A stretch of DNA of 64,000 bases from SZUA-318 sp964412015 (GCA_964412015.1 CAYPMO010000006.1:54055-118054); one strand, 5' to 3'; positions 46,482 through 55,450 are shown, numbered from the stretch's first letter. Notes: a model not told the origin generated them from the letters alone. Made by a program: numbers and translations.

Positions 46482-48779
46482 ATGAGACGCGCGATCGCTC
46501 TGCTGCTCTTCGGCGGACTTCTGGGACGGCCGGGTACGACGGTCGGCCAGCCAGCCGTCGTACCCCTGGATTCCGCGCTGTCGGAGATGCGGTCGGGGCG
46601 TTACTGGCATGCGGCCGTGATCCTCCGCGACATCGAGCTGGGCGGATCGGACGATCCGCGCGTGCCGCTGCTTCTCGCGAAGGCCGAAGCGGGGTGGGGA
46701 AACTGGGGGGAGGTGGAACGGCTCCTCGGAGGTGACCGCGCGCGGAGCGTCGGAGCGGAAGCCTGGCTCCTGCTCGCCCGGGCTCGCGAGGAGGCGGAGG
46801 ACTGGGAGGGATCCCTGACGGCCTACCGGACCTGGCAGCGGGCAGTCCCCGATCCGTCCGCGCCGGAAACCCTGGTCGCCACGGCCAGGCTCGCACGGGT
46901 GGCCGCGGCGGCAGGGCGGTCCCATGAGGTGCGTGAGACGCTCGAGGCCCTTCGCGGCTCCCCGTGGCTCGTAGGCTGGGCGGCCGTGGAGGGGGCGCGG
47001 ACGCTCGCCGACCGCGGCGACACGACGTCGGTGGTGGCTCTCCTTTCCCTGGTGCGGGACGAAGTCGCGCGCGACGCCTCGTGGCGACTCCTTGCGCGCG
47101 CCCGGACCGCGGCGGGCGACACGGCGGGCGCGGTGCAGGAGTATCTCGCCATCCGGGAGCGGGGCCCGGACTCCCGCCGGTCGGAGGCCTCGGTGGAGGC
47201 CGGGGAGCTCGCCCTGTCGCTCGGCGACAGCTCGGCGGCGCGACCTCTGCTGCTCGCGGGCCTGGGAGTGGGGCCGCTCGCCAGCCGGGCCGACGCGGCG
47301 GCGGGCCTGCTCGCGTTCGGGGACGCGGACCTCGCGCTGACGCTCCGCCTGGCGGATGTGCTGGATCGGGCCGGCGACGACGGTCCTGCGCTCCTCGCCT
47401 ACGACCGCGCCGCGCGGCTCGCGGCCGCGGCGGGCGTCCCACTCCCGGACGGAGTGCGGCTCTCCCGCGCACGGCTGATCGCGACGGTGCGGTCGCGGCA
47501 TCAGGAGGCCCTGGAGGAGTTCCGGGCGATCCGCGCGTCGGGGCCGGACCCGGCCGTGGGTGCCCGAAACCTGGAGCTCTGGGCGAGGCTCCGGCAGCGG
47601 CAAGGGCGAGCCGCGGAGGTCGCGACGCTCCGCAGGTGGCTCCTCGAGGAATACCCGTCCAGCTCCGAGGCGGCGGAGGTTCTGTGGACGCAGGCGCGGA
47701 GCGCCGACGATCGCGGGGACCTGGCGGCGGCCTTGCGGGCCTACGAGCGGCTCGTGACGAACGCCCCGGACCATGATCGGGCAGGAGCCGCACGCATGCG
47801 CACGGGCCGCATCCATCTCGCTCGGGGACGGGCTGCCGAGGCTGCGGGCGTCTACCAGGCGTACCTGGAGCGGTATCCGACAGGACGCAGGTGGGAAGAG
47901 GCCTCGTACTGGGCCGCGCGCGCTCTCGTCCTGGACGGGGACACGGCCGCCGCTCGGGCTCGCGTCGCCGCCCTGCGGGACAGGGAGCCCTTGTCGTACT
48001 ACAGCGTCGTGGGAGCGGCGCTGGTCGGGGACGCCTACGACCTGCCGTTTCCGACCGGTGACGGGACGGGGGCTCCTCCCTGGCTCGCCGACGGAATCGC
48101 GCGTCTGGAGGTTCTCGCCGATGCCGGCCTCGTCGAGGGGGTCGAAGCCGAGGAAGCCAGGCTGATCGAGCGCGCCGGGGGCGACCCGGATGCGCTTCTG
48201 GCGGTCGCGGAAGCGCTCATCGGGATCGGTCGTCCGGTCTCGGGAATCAACGTGGGCTGGGAGCTGCGCCGCGCCGGCGTGCCGTGGAGCCTCCGGCTGC
48301 TCCGCGTCGTCTATCCGTTCCCCTACCGCGAGATCGTGCACCGCGAGGCGGCGGAACAGCGTCTGGACCCCGTGCTCATCGCGGCGCTCGTCCGCCAGGA
48401 GTCGGCGTTCGAGGCGGCCATCCGTAGCCCGGCGGGGGCGGTGGGGCTCATGCAGGTCCTGCCGCCGACCGGACGGGACCTCGCGCGCCGGATCGGCCTC
48501 GACGGTTTCCAGGACGCGAGCCTCGAGGTCCCGGACGTGAACGTGCACCTCGGGGTGGCGTTCCTGCGGGACATGATCCGGCGGTACGACGGGAACCTCC
48601 CCGTCGTCCTGTCGGCGTTCAACGCTGGCCCCGGGCGGGCGAGCCGGTGGCGCCGCTGGCCGGAGGCGTCCGATCCCGAGCGCTTCACGGAGCGGATCCC
48701 CATCGAGGAGACGCGGGGATACGTGAAGAACGTCCGGCGGAATCTGGAGGTCTACAGGTTGCTCTACGGCGTGCCGTGA
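46482..48779 (+). CDS. Soluble lytic murein transglycosylase (Slt family) with TPR-like superhelix
   Basis: The protein has 765 residues. A short signal peptide (MRRAIALLLFGGLLG) leads into a long alpha-helical region of repeated TPR-like hairpins (about 30-600). The catalytic domain follows (about 610-765). The catalytic glutamate is E640 in ALVRQESAFEAAIRSPAGAV, followed by GLMQVLPPTG and LSAFNAGPGRASRW. The enzyme cleaves the glycan strands of peptidoglycan in the periplasm, giving 1,6-anhydromuropeptides. The ATG at 46482 was chosen; an in-frame TTG sits three bases earlier. The preceding channel gene ends 55 bases upstream on the same strand. Confidence 0.93.
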   Translation: MRRAIALLLFGGLLGRPGTTVGQPAVVPLDSALSEMRSGRYWHAAVILRDIELGGSDDPRVPLLLAKAEAGWGNWGEVERLLGGDRARSVGAEAWLLLARAREEAEDWEGSLTAYRTWQRAVPDPSAPETLVATARLARVAAAAGRSHEVRETLEALRGSPWLVGWAAVEGARTLADRGDTTSVVALLSLVRDEVARDASWRLLARARTAAGDTAGAVQEYLAIRERGPDSRRSEASVEAGELALSLGDSSAARPLLLAGLGVGPLASRADAAAGLLAFGDADLALTLRLADVLDRAGDDGPALLAYDRAARLAAAAGVPLPDGVRLSRARLIATVRSRHQEALEEFRAIRASGPDPAVGARNLELWARLRQRQGRAAEVATLRRWLLEEYPSSSEAAEVLWTQARSADDRGDLAAALRAYERLVTNAPDHDRAGAARMRTGRIHLARGRAAEAAGVYQAYLERYPTGRRWEEASYWAARALVLDGDTAAARARVAALRDREPLSYYSVVGAALVGDAYDLPFPTGDGTGAPPWLADGIARLEVLADAGLVEGVEAEEARLIERAGGDPDALLAVAEALIGIGRPVSGINVGWELRRAGVPWSLRLLRVVYPFPYREIVHREAAEQRLDPVLIAALVRQESAFEAAIRSPAGAVGLMQVLPPTGRDLARRIGLDGFQDASLEVPDVNVHLGVAFLRDMIRRYDGNLPVVLSAFNAGPGRASRWRRWPEASDPERFTERIPIEETRGYVKNVRRNLEVYRLLYGVP

Positions 48780-48868
48780 GGTCGGCACGCTTGCGATCCC
48801 GGCGCTTCCGCTATCTTGCACCTCCATCGTGGTAGCCGCATCGCTCCCAGCCCTCTTCCACGAGTCCC

Positions 48869-51679
48869 TTGGAGATCCCCGACAAGTCCGCCCCCCGCAT
48901 CTTCCTGGTGGACGCGTACGCGCTCATCTACCGGTCGTACTTCGCGTTCATCCAGCGTCCGCTGACCAACTCGCGGGGCGAGAACACCTCCGCACCCTTC
49001 GGGTTCGCCAACTTCCTCGTGGAGATCCTCGAGAAGTTCCGTCCGGAGTATCTCGCGATCGTGTTCGACGCGGGGGACTCGTTCCGCGAGGAGGTCTATC
49101 CCGACTACAAGGCGACGCGTGAGAAGATGCCCGACGACCTGCGCTCGAGCCTGGACCGTGTGCGGGAGATCGTGGAGGGATTCCGGGCGGCCGTGGTCGA
49201 GCTCGAAGGATATGAAGCCGACGACGTCATCGGCACGCTGGCCACCAAGGCGACCGACGCGGGCCTCGAGGCCGTCATCGTCTCGGGCGACAAGGACTTC
49301 TATCAGCTCGTGGGTCCGGGCGTCCATCTCATGAACCCCGGCCGGGGCGGCCCCACGGGCGTCGCCGCCGAGTGGGTGACCCAGGAGAACGCGTCGCGGA
49401 AATTCGGGATCCCTCCCTCGCAGGTGGCGGACTACCTCGCGCTCATCGGCGATTCGTCGGACAACGTGCCGGGAGCGCAGGGCATCGGACCGAAGACCGC
49501 GGTCAAGCTACTTCAGGAGTTCGGGTCGTTGGAGGCGATGCTGGAGCGGGCCGACGAGGTGACCCCGCCCCGGGCGCGGACCTCACTGCGGGAGAACGCC
49601 GACCTCGTGCGCCTGTCCCGGCGGCTCGTCACGATCATGACGGACCTCCCGATCGGGCTGGACCTCGAGAAGCTGCGCGTCCGGCAGCCGGACGCCGTCC
49701 GGCTGCGGGACGTCTTCGTGGATCTCGAGTTCAGGAGGTTGGCGGAGCGGTACGCGGCGGACGCGGCGCGACGACCGGCGGCGGACGAGCCGGCACCCCC
49801 CGGAGAACGTGAGGATGCAGCGCGCGCGGCCGACGGTGTTTCGTACCGCGTGATACGCAACGCCGGCGCCGCGACGGCACTCGCCGCGAGGATCGCCGAC
49901 CGAGGCCGCGTCGCGCTGGCCGCCGAGGCCTCCGACCCGGACCCGCTCCGAGGGAATCTCGTGGGCGTCGCGCTGGCCGTGGACCCTCGGGAGATCGGAT
50001 ACCTCCCGTTGGGACACGAGACGACGTTCGCGCTCACGTTCGAGGGGGAGGGCCAACGGGCACCCGCGAATCTCCCTGCGCTCGGCAGCCCCGAGATGGC
50101 CCCTCTGCGGGCGGTCCTCGAGAACCCCGACATCGCGAAGGTCGGGCACGACCTGAAGCACACCGCCCTGGCTCTGTCGCGGGGCGGAGTGACGCTCCGC
50201 GGAGAGGCGTTCGACGCGATGATCGGGAGCTACGTCCTCGATCCGGGGCGGAGAGGCCACGGCCTGGACGTGCTGTCGGTCGAGTTCCTCGATCGGAAGG
50301 CGACGTCCCTCGAGGAGGTGGTCGGGACTGGCCGCTCCAGGGTGGGATTCGCCGAGGTGAGCGTGGAGCGGGCGCGCGACTTCCTGTGCGAGCGTGCGGA
50401 GTTGGCTCTGCTCCTCGAGGCTCGCCTCGGGCCAGAGATGAGCCGCGAGGGATTGGCCGATCTGAACGCCACCCTCGAGATCCCCCTCCTGCGCGTGCTC
50501 ACCCGGATGGAGCTCGCGGGAATCGCGATCGACGTCGAGTTCTTCGAGACGCTGCGCGCTCGCCTGAAGCGGGAGCTGGATCTGATCCAGGGCGACATCG
50601 TCAAGGTCGCCGGCACCGAGTTCAACCTGAACTCGACGCCCCAGCTCCGTGAGATCCTCTTCGAGAGACTCGGCCTTCCCGTCCTCAAGAAGACCAAGAC
50701 GGGTGCATCCACCGACGCATCGGTCCTGGAGGAGCTGGCCGCCGAGGGACACGAACTCCCTCGTCTCCTGCTGGAGTACCGCGAGCTGGAGAAGCTACGC
50801 AGTACGTACGTGGATGCGCTTCCGCAGCTGGCGAACCCGCACACCGGGAGGATCCATACCTCCTTCAATCAGACGGTGGCGGCGACCGGGAGGCTGTCGT
50901 CCAGCAACCCCAACCTCCAGAACATCCCGATCCGCACGCCGCTCGGACGCGAGATCCGCAAGGGCTTCGTGGCGGCTCCGGGCATGGTCTTCCTCGGGGT
51001 GGACTACTCACAGATCGAGCTGCGCATCCTGGCGCACTTCTCCGGCGACGAGGCGTTCGTGTCCGCGTTCGAGCACGGCGTGGACGTGCACAAGCAGACC
51101 GCGGCCGTGATCTTCGACGTTCCCCTGGGCCGGGTGACGGCGGAGATGCGGGCCCAGGCCAAGACCGTCAACTTCGCCACGCTCTACGGTCAGGGCCCAT
51201 TCTCGCTCGCTCGGCAGCTGGGAATCTCGCGTGACGAGGCGCGGCGGTTCATCGACACCTACTTCGAGCGGTTCGCCGGGGTACGCAGGTACCTCGACGA
51301 ACAGATCGAGAAGGCCCGCCGGACCGGCTACGTCGAGACACTCCTCGGGCGGAGGCGGTTCGTCCCCGAGATGCGGTCCGGGAACTGGAACATCCGCCAG
51401 TTCGGGGAGCGCGTGGCGCAGAACACGCCCATCCAGGGGACGGCGGCCGACCTGATGAAGAAGGCGATGATCGACGTGCGGAGCGCCCTCGATGAGGCCG
51501 AGAGTGGTACGCGGATCCTCCTGCAGGTCCACGACGAGCTCCTCCTGGAGGTACCGGCCGACGAGGTGGACGCCGTCCGCGACCTCGTCGTGCTCCGGAT
51601 GGAGGGAGCCGTGCGGCTCGCGGTTCCCCTGGTGGCCGACTCGGGCGTGGGGACCAACTGGTACGAGTGCAAGGCGTAG
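48869..51679 (+). CDS. polA: DNA polymerase I with apparently inactive proofreading domain
   Basis: The protein has 936 residues. The start is TTG at 48869 (MEIPDKSAPRIFLVDAYALI). The 5'-3' exonuclease domain (1-290) is intact, with VSGDKDFYQLV and ALIGDSSDNVPG. The 3'-5' exonuclease domain (about 325-515) is present but its metal ligands are replaced: E. coli D355 corresponds to A351, D424 to T432 and D501 to E511; only E353 keeps the DxE glutamate. The polymerase domain is complete: motif A LGVDYSQIELRILAHF (D712), motif B RAQAKTVNFATLYGQG and motif C QVHDELLLEVPADE. The enzyme fills gaps and removes primers. The replacements resemble those in Taq and Bst polymerases, so proofreading is probably lost. 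Confidence 0.95.
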   Translation: MEIPDKSAPRIFLVDAYALIYRSYFAFIQRPLTNSRGENTSAPFGFANFLVEILEKFRPEYLAIVFDAGDSFREEVYPDYKATREKMPDDLRSSLDRVREIVEGFRAAVVELEGYEADDVIGTLATKATDAGLEAVIVSGDKDFYQLVGPGVHLMNPGRGGPTGVAAEWVTQENASRKFGIPPSQVADYLALIGDSSDNVPGAQGIGPKTAVKLLQEFGSLEAMLERADEVTPPRARTSLRENADLVRLSRRLVTIMTDLPIGLDLEKLRVRQPDAVRLRDVFVDLEFRRLAERYAADAARRPAADEPAPPGEREDAARAADGVSYRVIRNAGAATALAARIADRGRVALAAEASDPDPLRGNLVGVALAVDPREIGYLPLGHETTFALTFEGEGQRAPANLPALGSPEMAPLRAVLENPDIAKVGHDLKHTALALSRGGVTLRGEAFDAMIGSYVLDPGRRGHGLDVLSVEFLDRKATSLEEVVGTGRSRVGFAEVSVERARDFLCERAELALLLEARLGPEMSREGLADLNATLEIPLLRVLTRMELAGIAIDVEFFETLRARLKRELDLIQGDIVKVAGTEFNLNSTPQLREILFERLGLPVLKKTKTGASTDASVLEELAAEGHELPRLLLEYRELEKLRSTYVDALPQLANPHTGRIHTSFNQTVAATGRLSSSNPNLQNIPIRTPLGREIRKGFVAAPGMVFLGVDYSQIELRILAHFSGDEAFVSAFEHGVDVHKQTAAVIFDVPLGRVTAEMRAQAKTVNFATLYGQGPFSLARQLGISRDEARRFIDTYFERFAGVRRYLDEQIEKARRTGYVETLLGRRRFVPEMRSGNWNIRQFGERVAQNTPIQGTAADLMKKAMIDVRSALDEAESGTRILLQVHDELLLEVPADEVDAVRDLVVLRMEGAVRLAVPLVADSGVGTNWYECKA

Positions 51680-51790
51680 AAGGCCGCTTCAGCCATCCGC
51701 TCGCCCCGCCCCGGCGCACATGCTTCCCGTCCGAGAGCCCGCGGAAGGGGCAGTTCCCCGTCCGCCGTGACCCGAACGGAGGGAGGACCG

Positions 51791-52156
51791 ATGAGCCGCA
51801 GCGTGAACAAAGTGACCCTCGTGGGAAACGTGGGTCGGGACCCGGACATCCAGCAGACCAAGAACGGGACCAAGGTGGCGCACCTGTCGTTGGCGACCAA
51901 CCGACGCGCGCCTGCCGGTGGGGAGGCCCAGGAGCGCACGGACTGGCATCGCCTGACGCTCTGGAACCGGTTGGCGCAGTTCGCCGAGGACTACATCCGG
52001 ACCGGCGACCGCATCTACGTGGAGGGCCGCCTCGAGTACGACTCCTACGAGAGGGACGGCGTGGTCATCCCCACGGCCGACGTGAACGTGAAGGAGGTCG
52101 TGCTGCTCAGCAGTCGGCAGGGCACGGAGGACGCCGACGTGGAGGAGGCGGCGTAG
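51791..52156 (+). CDS. ssb: Single-stranded DNA-binding protein
   Basis: The protein has 121 residues. The OB fold is clear: SVNKVTLVGNVGRDPDIQQT, TDWHRLTLWNRLAQFAEDYI and GDRIYVEGRLEYDSYERDG. The acidic tail is short (GTEDADVEEAA) and lacks the usual DDDIPF-type protein-interaction tip, so partner binding may differ. GGAGG lies four bases before the ATG at 51791. The gene is 111 bases after polA on the same strand. Confidence 0.93.
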   Translation: MSRSVNKVTLVGNVGRDPDIQQTKNGTKVAHLSLATNRRAPAGGEAQERTDWHRLTLWNRLAQFAEDYIRTGDRIYVEGRLEYDSYERDGVVIPTADVNVKEVVLLSSRQGTEDADVEEAA

Positions 52157-52165
52157 GCGGTACGG

Positions 52166-52196
52166 TGGGGGCGGCTCCGCGGGGCCGCTCCCCCCC
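52166..52196. terminator. GC-rich hairpin between ssb and the convergent outer-membrane protein gene
   Basis: GGGGGCGGC pairs with GCCGCTCCCCC with a short bulge. It lies just after the ssb stop and just before the stop of the converging gene, so it may serve both. Confidence 0.5.
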
Positions 52197-52219
52197 GAAC
52201 CGTCCCGAATGGGGGGCCC

Positions 52220-54250
52220 CTACAGCCAGGGATGGAACCGGGGATCCACCGAGAACACGACGACCCACCGGCCGTCCCGGAGGCCGCGCGCGAAGTCGAG
52301 CCGCAGCACGTCCCATCCCAGGGAGAGACCCGCGCCGACGGAGCCGCGCAGGCCGTCCGAATCGCGTGCTTCCCAGCGGTCCGGGAGCTGTGCTCCGGCG
52401 AGCTGCGTCTGGCCGAGGGCTGCGAATGCACGGATTCCCACCCACGGAGGACGGAGGGGGTGGGTACCCTCCACCCGGGCCAGCCAGAAGCGTCGGCCCG
52501 CGAACGACCGGTAGTCGTGACCGGGAAGGGTTCCGGGGCCGCCGAGGAGGAAGAGCGTCTGGGGGGGTGCGCGCCGCGTGGCCGCGCCGCCTGCCAGGTC
52601 CGCATCGAGGCGCCAGGCGCGATCGGAGCTCTCGACCCTCCAGGCGCCGTGGACCGTGAGGGCCGCGAAGTTCCGTGCACCGAGACGGCCGACGGTTCCC
52701 GCCAGCGTCCCGCTCCCAAGCCCGGGCAGGTGGAGGGGGAGCCGGCCCTCGGCGGCCCCGAGGATCCCATCCAGGACGGGTCTGACCGGTCGGAGGTCGT
52801 CGGACGACAGGTTCGCAGCGGAGGAGTGGCGCTCCCACCTGAGGCGCAGCTCGGGCCCCTGGTCGGGGTTGGCACCTCTGAGCGTCAGCCGTGCGCCGCG
52901 AACGAAATACGGGTCGAGGTAGTCCTCACCGCCCAACGCCGAGCTGAGACTACCCAGGACCGGCACCGTCCCCGGGAAGGTCCCCATGTCGCGGAGCTCG
53001 TCCCAGTACGCCTCCACTACGGGGACCACCGCGGCAGGTGGAGTGGTCACGGAGCCGGACAACGACAGGCGCTCCCCTCCGAGGGCGTACCCTGCGGAGA
53101 GACGCACCAGCGCGTCGGGATCCGGCCGGAGCTGGACACCGCCACCGACGAAGACGCCCTCGGCACGGTTGTAGCGGAGCGCGTCGGAGAACGAGCGGAA
53201 ATGGAAACGCCGGGACGACAATCCGGACAGCCTGCGGCCGATCAGGACCTGCTGGGCCCGGATGCGGACCTCCTCGAGGGAGGGCGTGGGAGCCAGCCCG
53301 ACGTCCTCCAGGTCGTCGAAGAGACCTCGCTCGAAGGGGAACGCTTCGCGCTGCTGCTCGGGAACGGTGGAGATGCCTCTGGGCGTGAACGTCGTGGGCG
53401 GGAGGCGCCGGTTGAACTCGTATCCGCCGACTTCGAACCTGGCGCGGATGACGGTTCCCGCCAGAAAGTCCAGCTCAGGCATCTCACGGCGAAGCTCGAG
53501 TTCCTGGCGGTGCGGAAGCCAGTGCTTCCCGAGCCACCGCGCATTGTCGAGCGAGAGTCGGATGTAGTCGAGGTACGGATCGACGTAGGAGGCCGGCGTG
53601 AACGTGAACCTCATGCGCACGATCGCGGCCGTCGCCCGGTCCACGAACACCGACCCCACGAAGGCGTCCCGTTCGGGGTCCTTGGGGCGGACCCTGATCT
53701 CGTAGACCCGTACCTCCTCGGAACCCCCGCCGTAGCTCAAGGTGAGGGAATCGGCGAGCAGGAAGTCGTAGACGGCCGAAGCCCCTGGCGCCATCGGGTG
53801 CATGACGGCGTCCACCTCGTCGCCGTCTCCTATGCGGATGGCGTCGCCGAAGTCGTCCTGGACGACCATCAGGTGGTCGATATGGTACCGGATGTTGGTC
53901 GGGAGCACCTTTTCGTCCCGCCACCCGACGATGCGTTGCTGCGTTTCCGAGGGGGCTTCCCAGAACACCTCGAGCGCGATCTGGTCGGCCTTGACCAGCG
54001 TGCGCTCGTTCGAGTCCTGGCGGTCGATGAAGAAGTAGACGTAGCCGCGCGCCTGGGCGGTGTAGGAGCGAAAGGCGGTGTCCACCAGCGTGGAGCTACG
54101 CTCCAGACGCGCGCGTCGCACGAGCTCGAGGACACGCGCGTCGTTCCATGATTCCTGTTGCTGTGCCTGGAGGGGTCCTGCGGCCGCTCCGCCGAAGACC
54201 GCCGTGAGAGCCAGGGGTACGACTCGAAGAACCGAAAAGCGTGAACGCAC
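52220..54250 (-). CDS. Outer-membrane protein with LolA-like N-terminal domain and beta-barrel C-terminus
   Basis: The preferred start is a GTG at 54250, giving 676 residues; it puts a signal peptide first (MRSRFSVLRVVPLALTAVFG, cleaved after LQAQ). The open frame extends further but overlaps the sigma-factor gene. Residues about 30-330 resemble the lipoprotein-sorting (LolA-like) or DUF5686 type fold, with VYEIRVRPKDPERDAFVGSV and FVDRATAAIVRMRFTFTP. The C-terminal half alternates polar and non-polar residues as in an outer-membrane barrel of the surface-antigen type, with FLLGGPGTLPGHDYRSFAGR typical of BamA-like barrels. Function is unknown. It converges on ssb. Confidence 0.78.
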   Translation of the reverse strand: MRSRFSVLRVVPLALTAVFGGAAAGPLQAQQQESWNDARVLELVRRARLERSSTLVDTAFRSYTAQARGYVYFFIDRQDSNERTLVKADQIALEVFWEAPSETQQRIVGWRDEKVLPTNIRYHIDHLMVVQDDFGDAIRIGDGDEVDAVMHPMAPGASAVYDFLLADSLTLSYGGGSEEVRVYEIRVRPKDPERDAFVGSVFVDRATAAIVRMRFTFTPASYVDPYLDYIRLSLDNARWLGKHWLPHRQELELRREMPELDFLAGTVIRARFEVGGYEFNRRLPPTTFTPRGISTVPEQQREAFPFERGLFDDLEDVGLAPTPSLEEVRIRAQQVLIGRRLSGLSSRRFHFRSFSDALRYNRAEGVFVGGGVQLRPDPDALVRLSAGYALGGERLSLSGSVTTPPAAVVPVVEAYWDELRDMGTFPGTVPVLGSLSSALGGEDYLDPYFVRGARLTLRGANPDQGPELRLRWERHSSAANLSSDDLRPVRPVLDGILGAAEGRLPLHLPGLGSGTLAGTVGRLGARNFAALTVHGAWRVESSDRAWRLDADLAGGAATRRAPPQTLFLLGGPGTLPGHDYRSFAGRRFWLARVEGTHPLRPPWVGIRAFAALGQTQLAGAQLPDRWEARDSDGLRGSVGAGLSLGWDVLRLDFARGLRDGRWVVVFSVDPRFHPWL

Positions 54251-54376
54251 GGGAACGCGAAATACGGAGGCGTCGTGACGCAGGCGGGAAGGCGCTGGTT
54301 GGTACGCTCCCCTCGGGGTGACAGTTCCCCTCGCCTCGGGAGAGCCGGGTGCTCGACTTCGTTCAGAACAGCGAAA

Positions 54377-54402
54377 GGCCCCGTCGATCAGGACGGGGCC
54401 CT
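54377..54402 (-). terminator. Intrinsic terminator of the sigma-factor gene
   Basis: Read on the minus strand: GGCCCCGTC, six-base loop, GACGGGGCC, then TTTCGC. It begins 28 bases after the sigma-factor stop and is one of the better intrinsic terminators of the window. Confidence 0.7.
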
Positions 54403-54429
54403 TCAATGCCTGTCGTGGAGGATGCGGTT

Positions 54430-55290
54430 TCAGTCGGCGGTCCAGAAGCCGGAGAGCGATTCGCCTTGCGGGCTCTCCCTGAGCTTCTCGAAGGCGCGGT
54501 TGCGGATCTGCCGGATCCGCTCCCGGGTCACCCCGAGAAGGGACCCGATCTCCTCGAGCGTGCGCTCCTCGCCGTCGTCGAGCCCGTAGTACAGATACAG
54601 GATCTTCCGCTCGCGCTCCGTGAGATAGGTCTCGAACATCTGCTCGAGGAAGTCGCGGCGCGCCATCGCCTCCACGTCCTCCTCGATGTCGCCGCTGTCG
54701 GCACCGGCGAACCGCTCGCCGAAGCTCGAGCTGTCGCGGTCGCTCCTGTCGATGGGGGCGTCGAGGCTCAGCTCGGAGGCCGCCACGCGTCGCAGCGCGC
54801 GGATGGTCTCCAGAGGCTCGCCCATCTCGTCCGCGATCTCCTGGTCCGTGGGTGATCGGCCGAGCTGCTGCGTCAGCTGGGTGTCGGTCCGGGCCAGACG
54901 AGCCAGGTTGGAGTTCTGATTGAGCGGGATGCGGACGGAGCGGGTCTGCTCGGCGAGGGCCTGGAGGACGGTCTGGCGGATCCACCACACGGCGTAAGAG
55001 ATGAACTTCACGCCCTTGTCCGGATCGAACTTCTTGACCGCCTTGAGGAGGCCCTCGTTCCCGATGCACACCAACTCGGCGAGCCCGAGCCCCCTCCCCT
55101 GGTACTTCTTCACGTAGGAGATGACGAAGCGCAGGTTGGCGGTCACCAGCCGCTCGGCCGCCTCCTTGTCCCCCTGACGGGCCCGGCGAGCTAACTCACG
55201 TTCTTCCCTGGGGTCCTGGATCAGAGGGTATTTCTCGACGTCCTGCAGGTACTGGTCGAAGGAATCCAGCCCACGAGAAGAGGAAAACAT
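54430..55290 (-). CDS. RpoD-family RNA polymerase sigma factor, short form without region 1.1
   Basis: The protein has 286 residues if it starts at ATG 55290 (MFSSSRGLDSFDQYLQDVEK), with AAGG about eight bases before it. Region 1.2 is DSFDQYLQDVEKYPLIQ. Regions 2.1-2.4 are LVTANLRFVISYVKKYQGRG and KGVKFISYAVWWIRQTVLQA. Region 3 is RIPLNQNSNLARLARTDTQL. Region 4.2 is TLEEIGSLLGVTRERIRQIR. The size and lack of region 1.1 match the primary sigma factor of Bacteroidota and relatives. Whether this is the housekeeping or a group-2 sigma factor cannot be decided here. A strong minus-strand promoter lies 134 bases before the start, with a terminator-like hairpin in between. Confidence 0.92.
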   Translation of the reverse strand: MFSSSRGLDSFDQYLQDVEKYPLIQDPREERELARRARQGDKEAAERLVTANLRFVISYVKKYQGRGLGLAELVCIGNEGLLKAVKKFDPDKGVKFISYAVWWIRQTVLQALAEQTRSVRIPLNQNSNLARLARTDTQLTQQLGRSPTDQEIADEMGEPLETIRALRRVAASELSLDAPIDRSDRDSSSFGERFAGADSGDIEEDVEAMARRDFLEQMFETYLTERERKILYLYYGLDDGEERTLEEIGSLLGVTRERIRQIRNRAFEKLRESPQGESLSGFWTAD

Positions 55291-55353
55291 CCGTTTGCCT
55301 TGATCCTCGACGTATGAGTGACGACTCGCGCCGGCGTCGCCGGCCAAAAACAA

Positions 55354-55375
55354 GGGGCCCTCGGGAGAGGGACCC
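55354..55375 (-). promoter_or_regulatory. Terminator-like hairpin with T-rich tail in the sigma-factor leader
   Basis: On the minus strand GGGTCCCTC, loop TCCC, GAGGGCCCC (one mismatch) is followed by TTGTTTTT. This is a good intrinsic-terminator shape, placed between the promoter at 55424-55450 and the sigma-factor start at 55290. It may end a short RNA or act as an attenuator. A second GC hairpin (GCCGGC-GAC-GCCGGC, 55331-55345) lies downstream. Confidence 0.6.
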
Positions 55376-55423
55376 TGGGTCGAAGACGAGTCGAACCGGA
55401 TGGCTCTCAGCGTGTTAGGCAAA

Positions 55424-55450
55424 ATTATAAAGGCATGTTTCCGGGGTCAA
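55424..55450 (-). promoter_or_regulatory. Sigma-70-type promoter upstream of the sigma-factor gene
   Basis: On the minus strand a perfect -10 TATAAT (55429-55424) follows a -35 TTGACC (55450-55445) with a 15-base spacer, or TTTGAC with 16. The AT-rich block is striking in this GC-rich region. Transcription would start near 55417 and run toward the sigma-factor gene. Confidence 0.65.

Noticed and set aside
46293..48827. An 844-residue minus-strand open frame opposite the transglycosylase
   Set aside because: Arg/Pro-rich composition and no motifs; the plus strand carries a clear Slt protein.
55385..55410. GGTTCGACTC (minus strand) in the sigma-factor leader as a tRNA piece
   Set aside because: The T-stem does not pair and no cloverleaf can be formed; treated as leader sequence.
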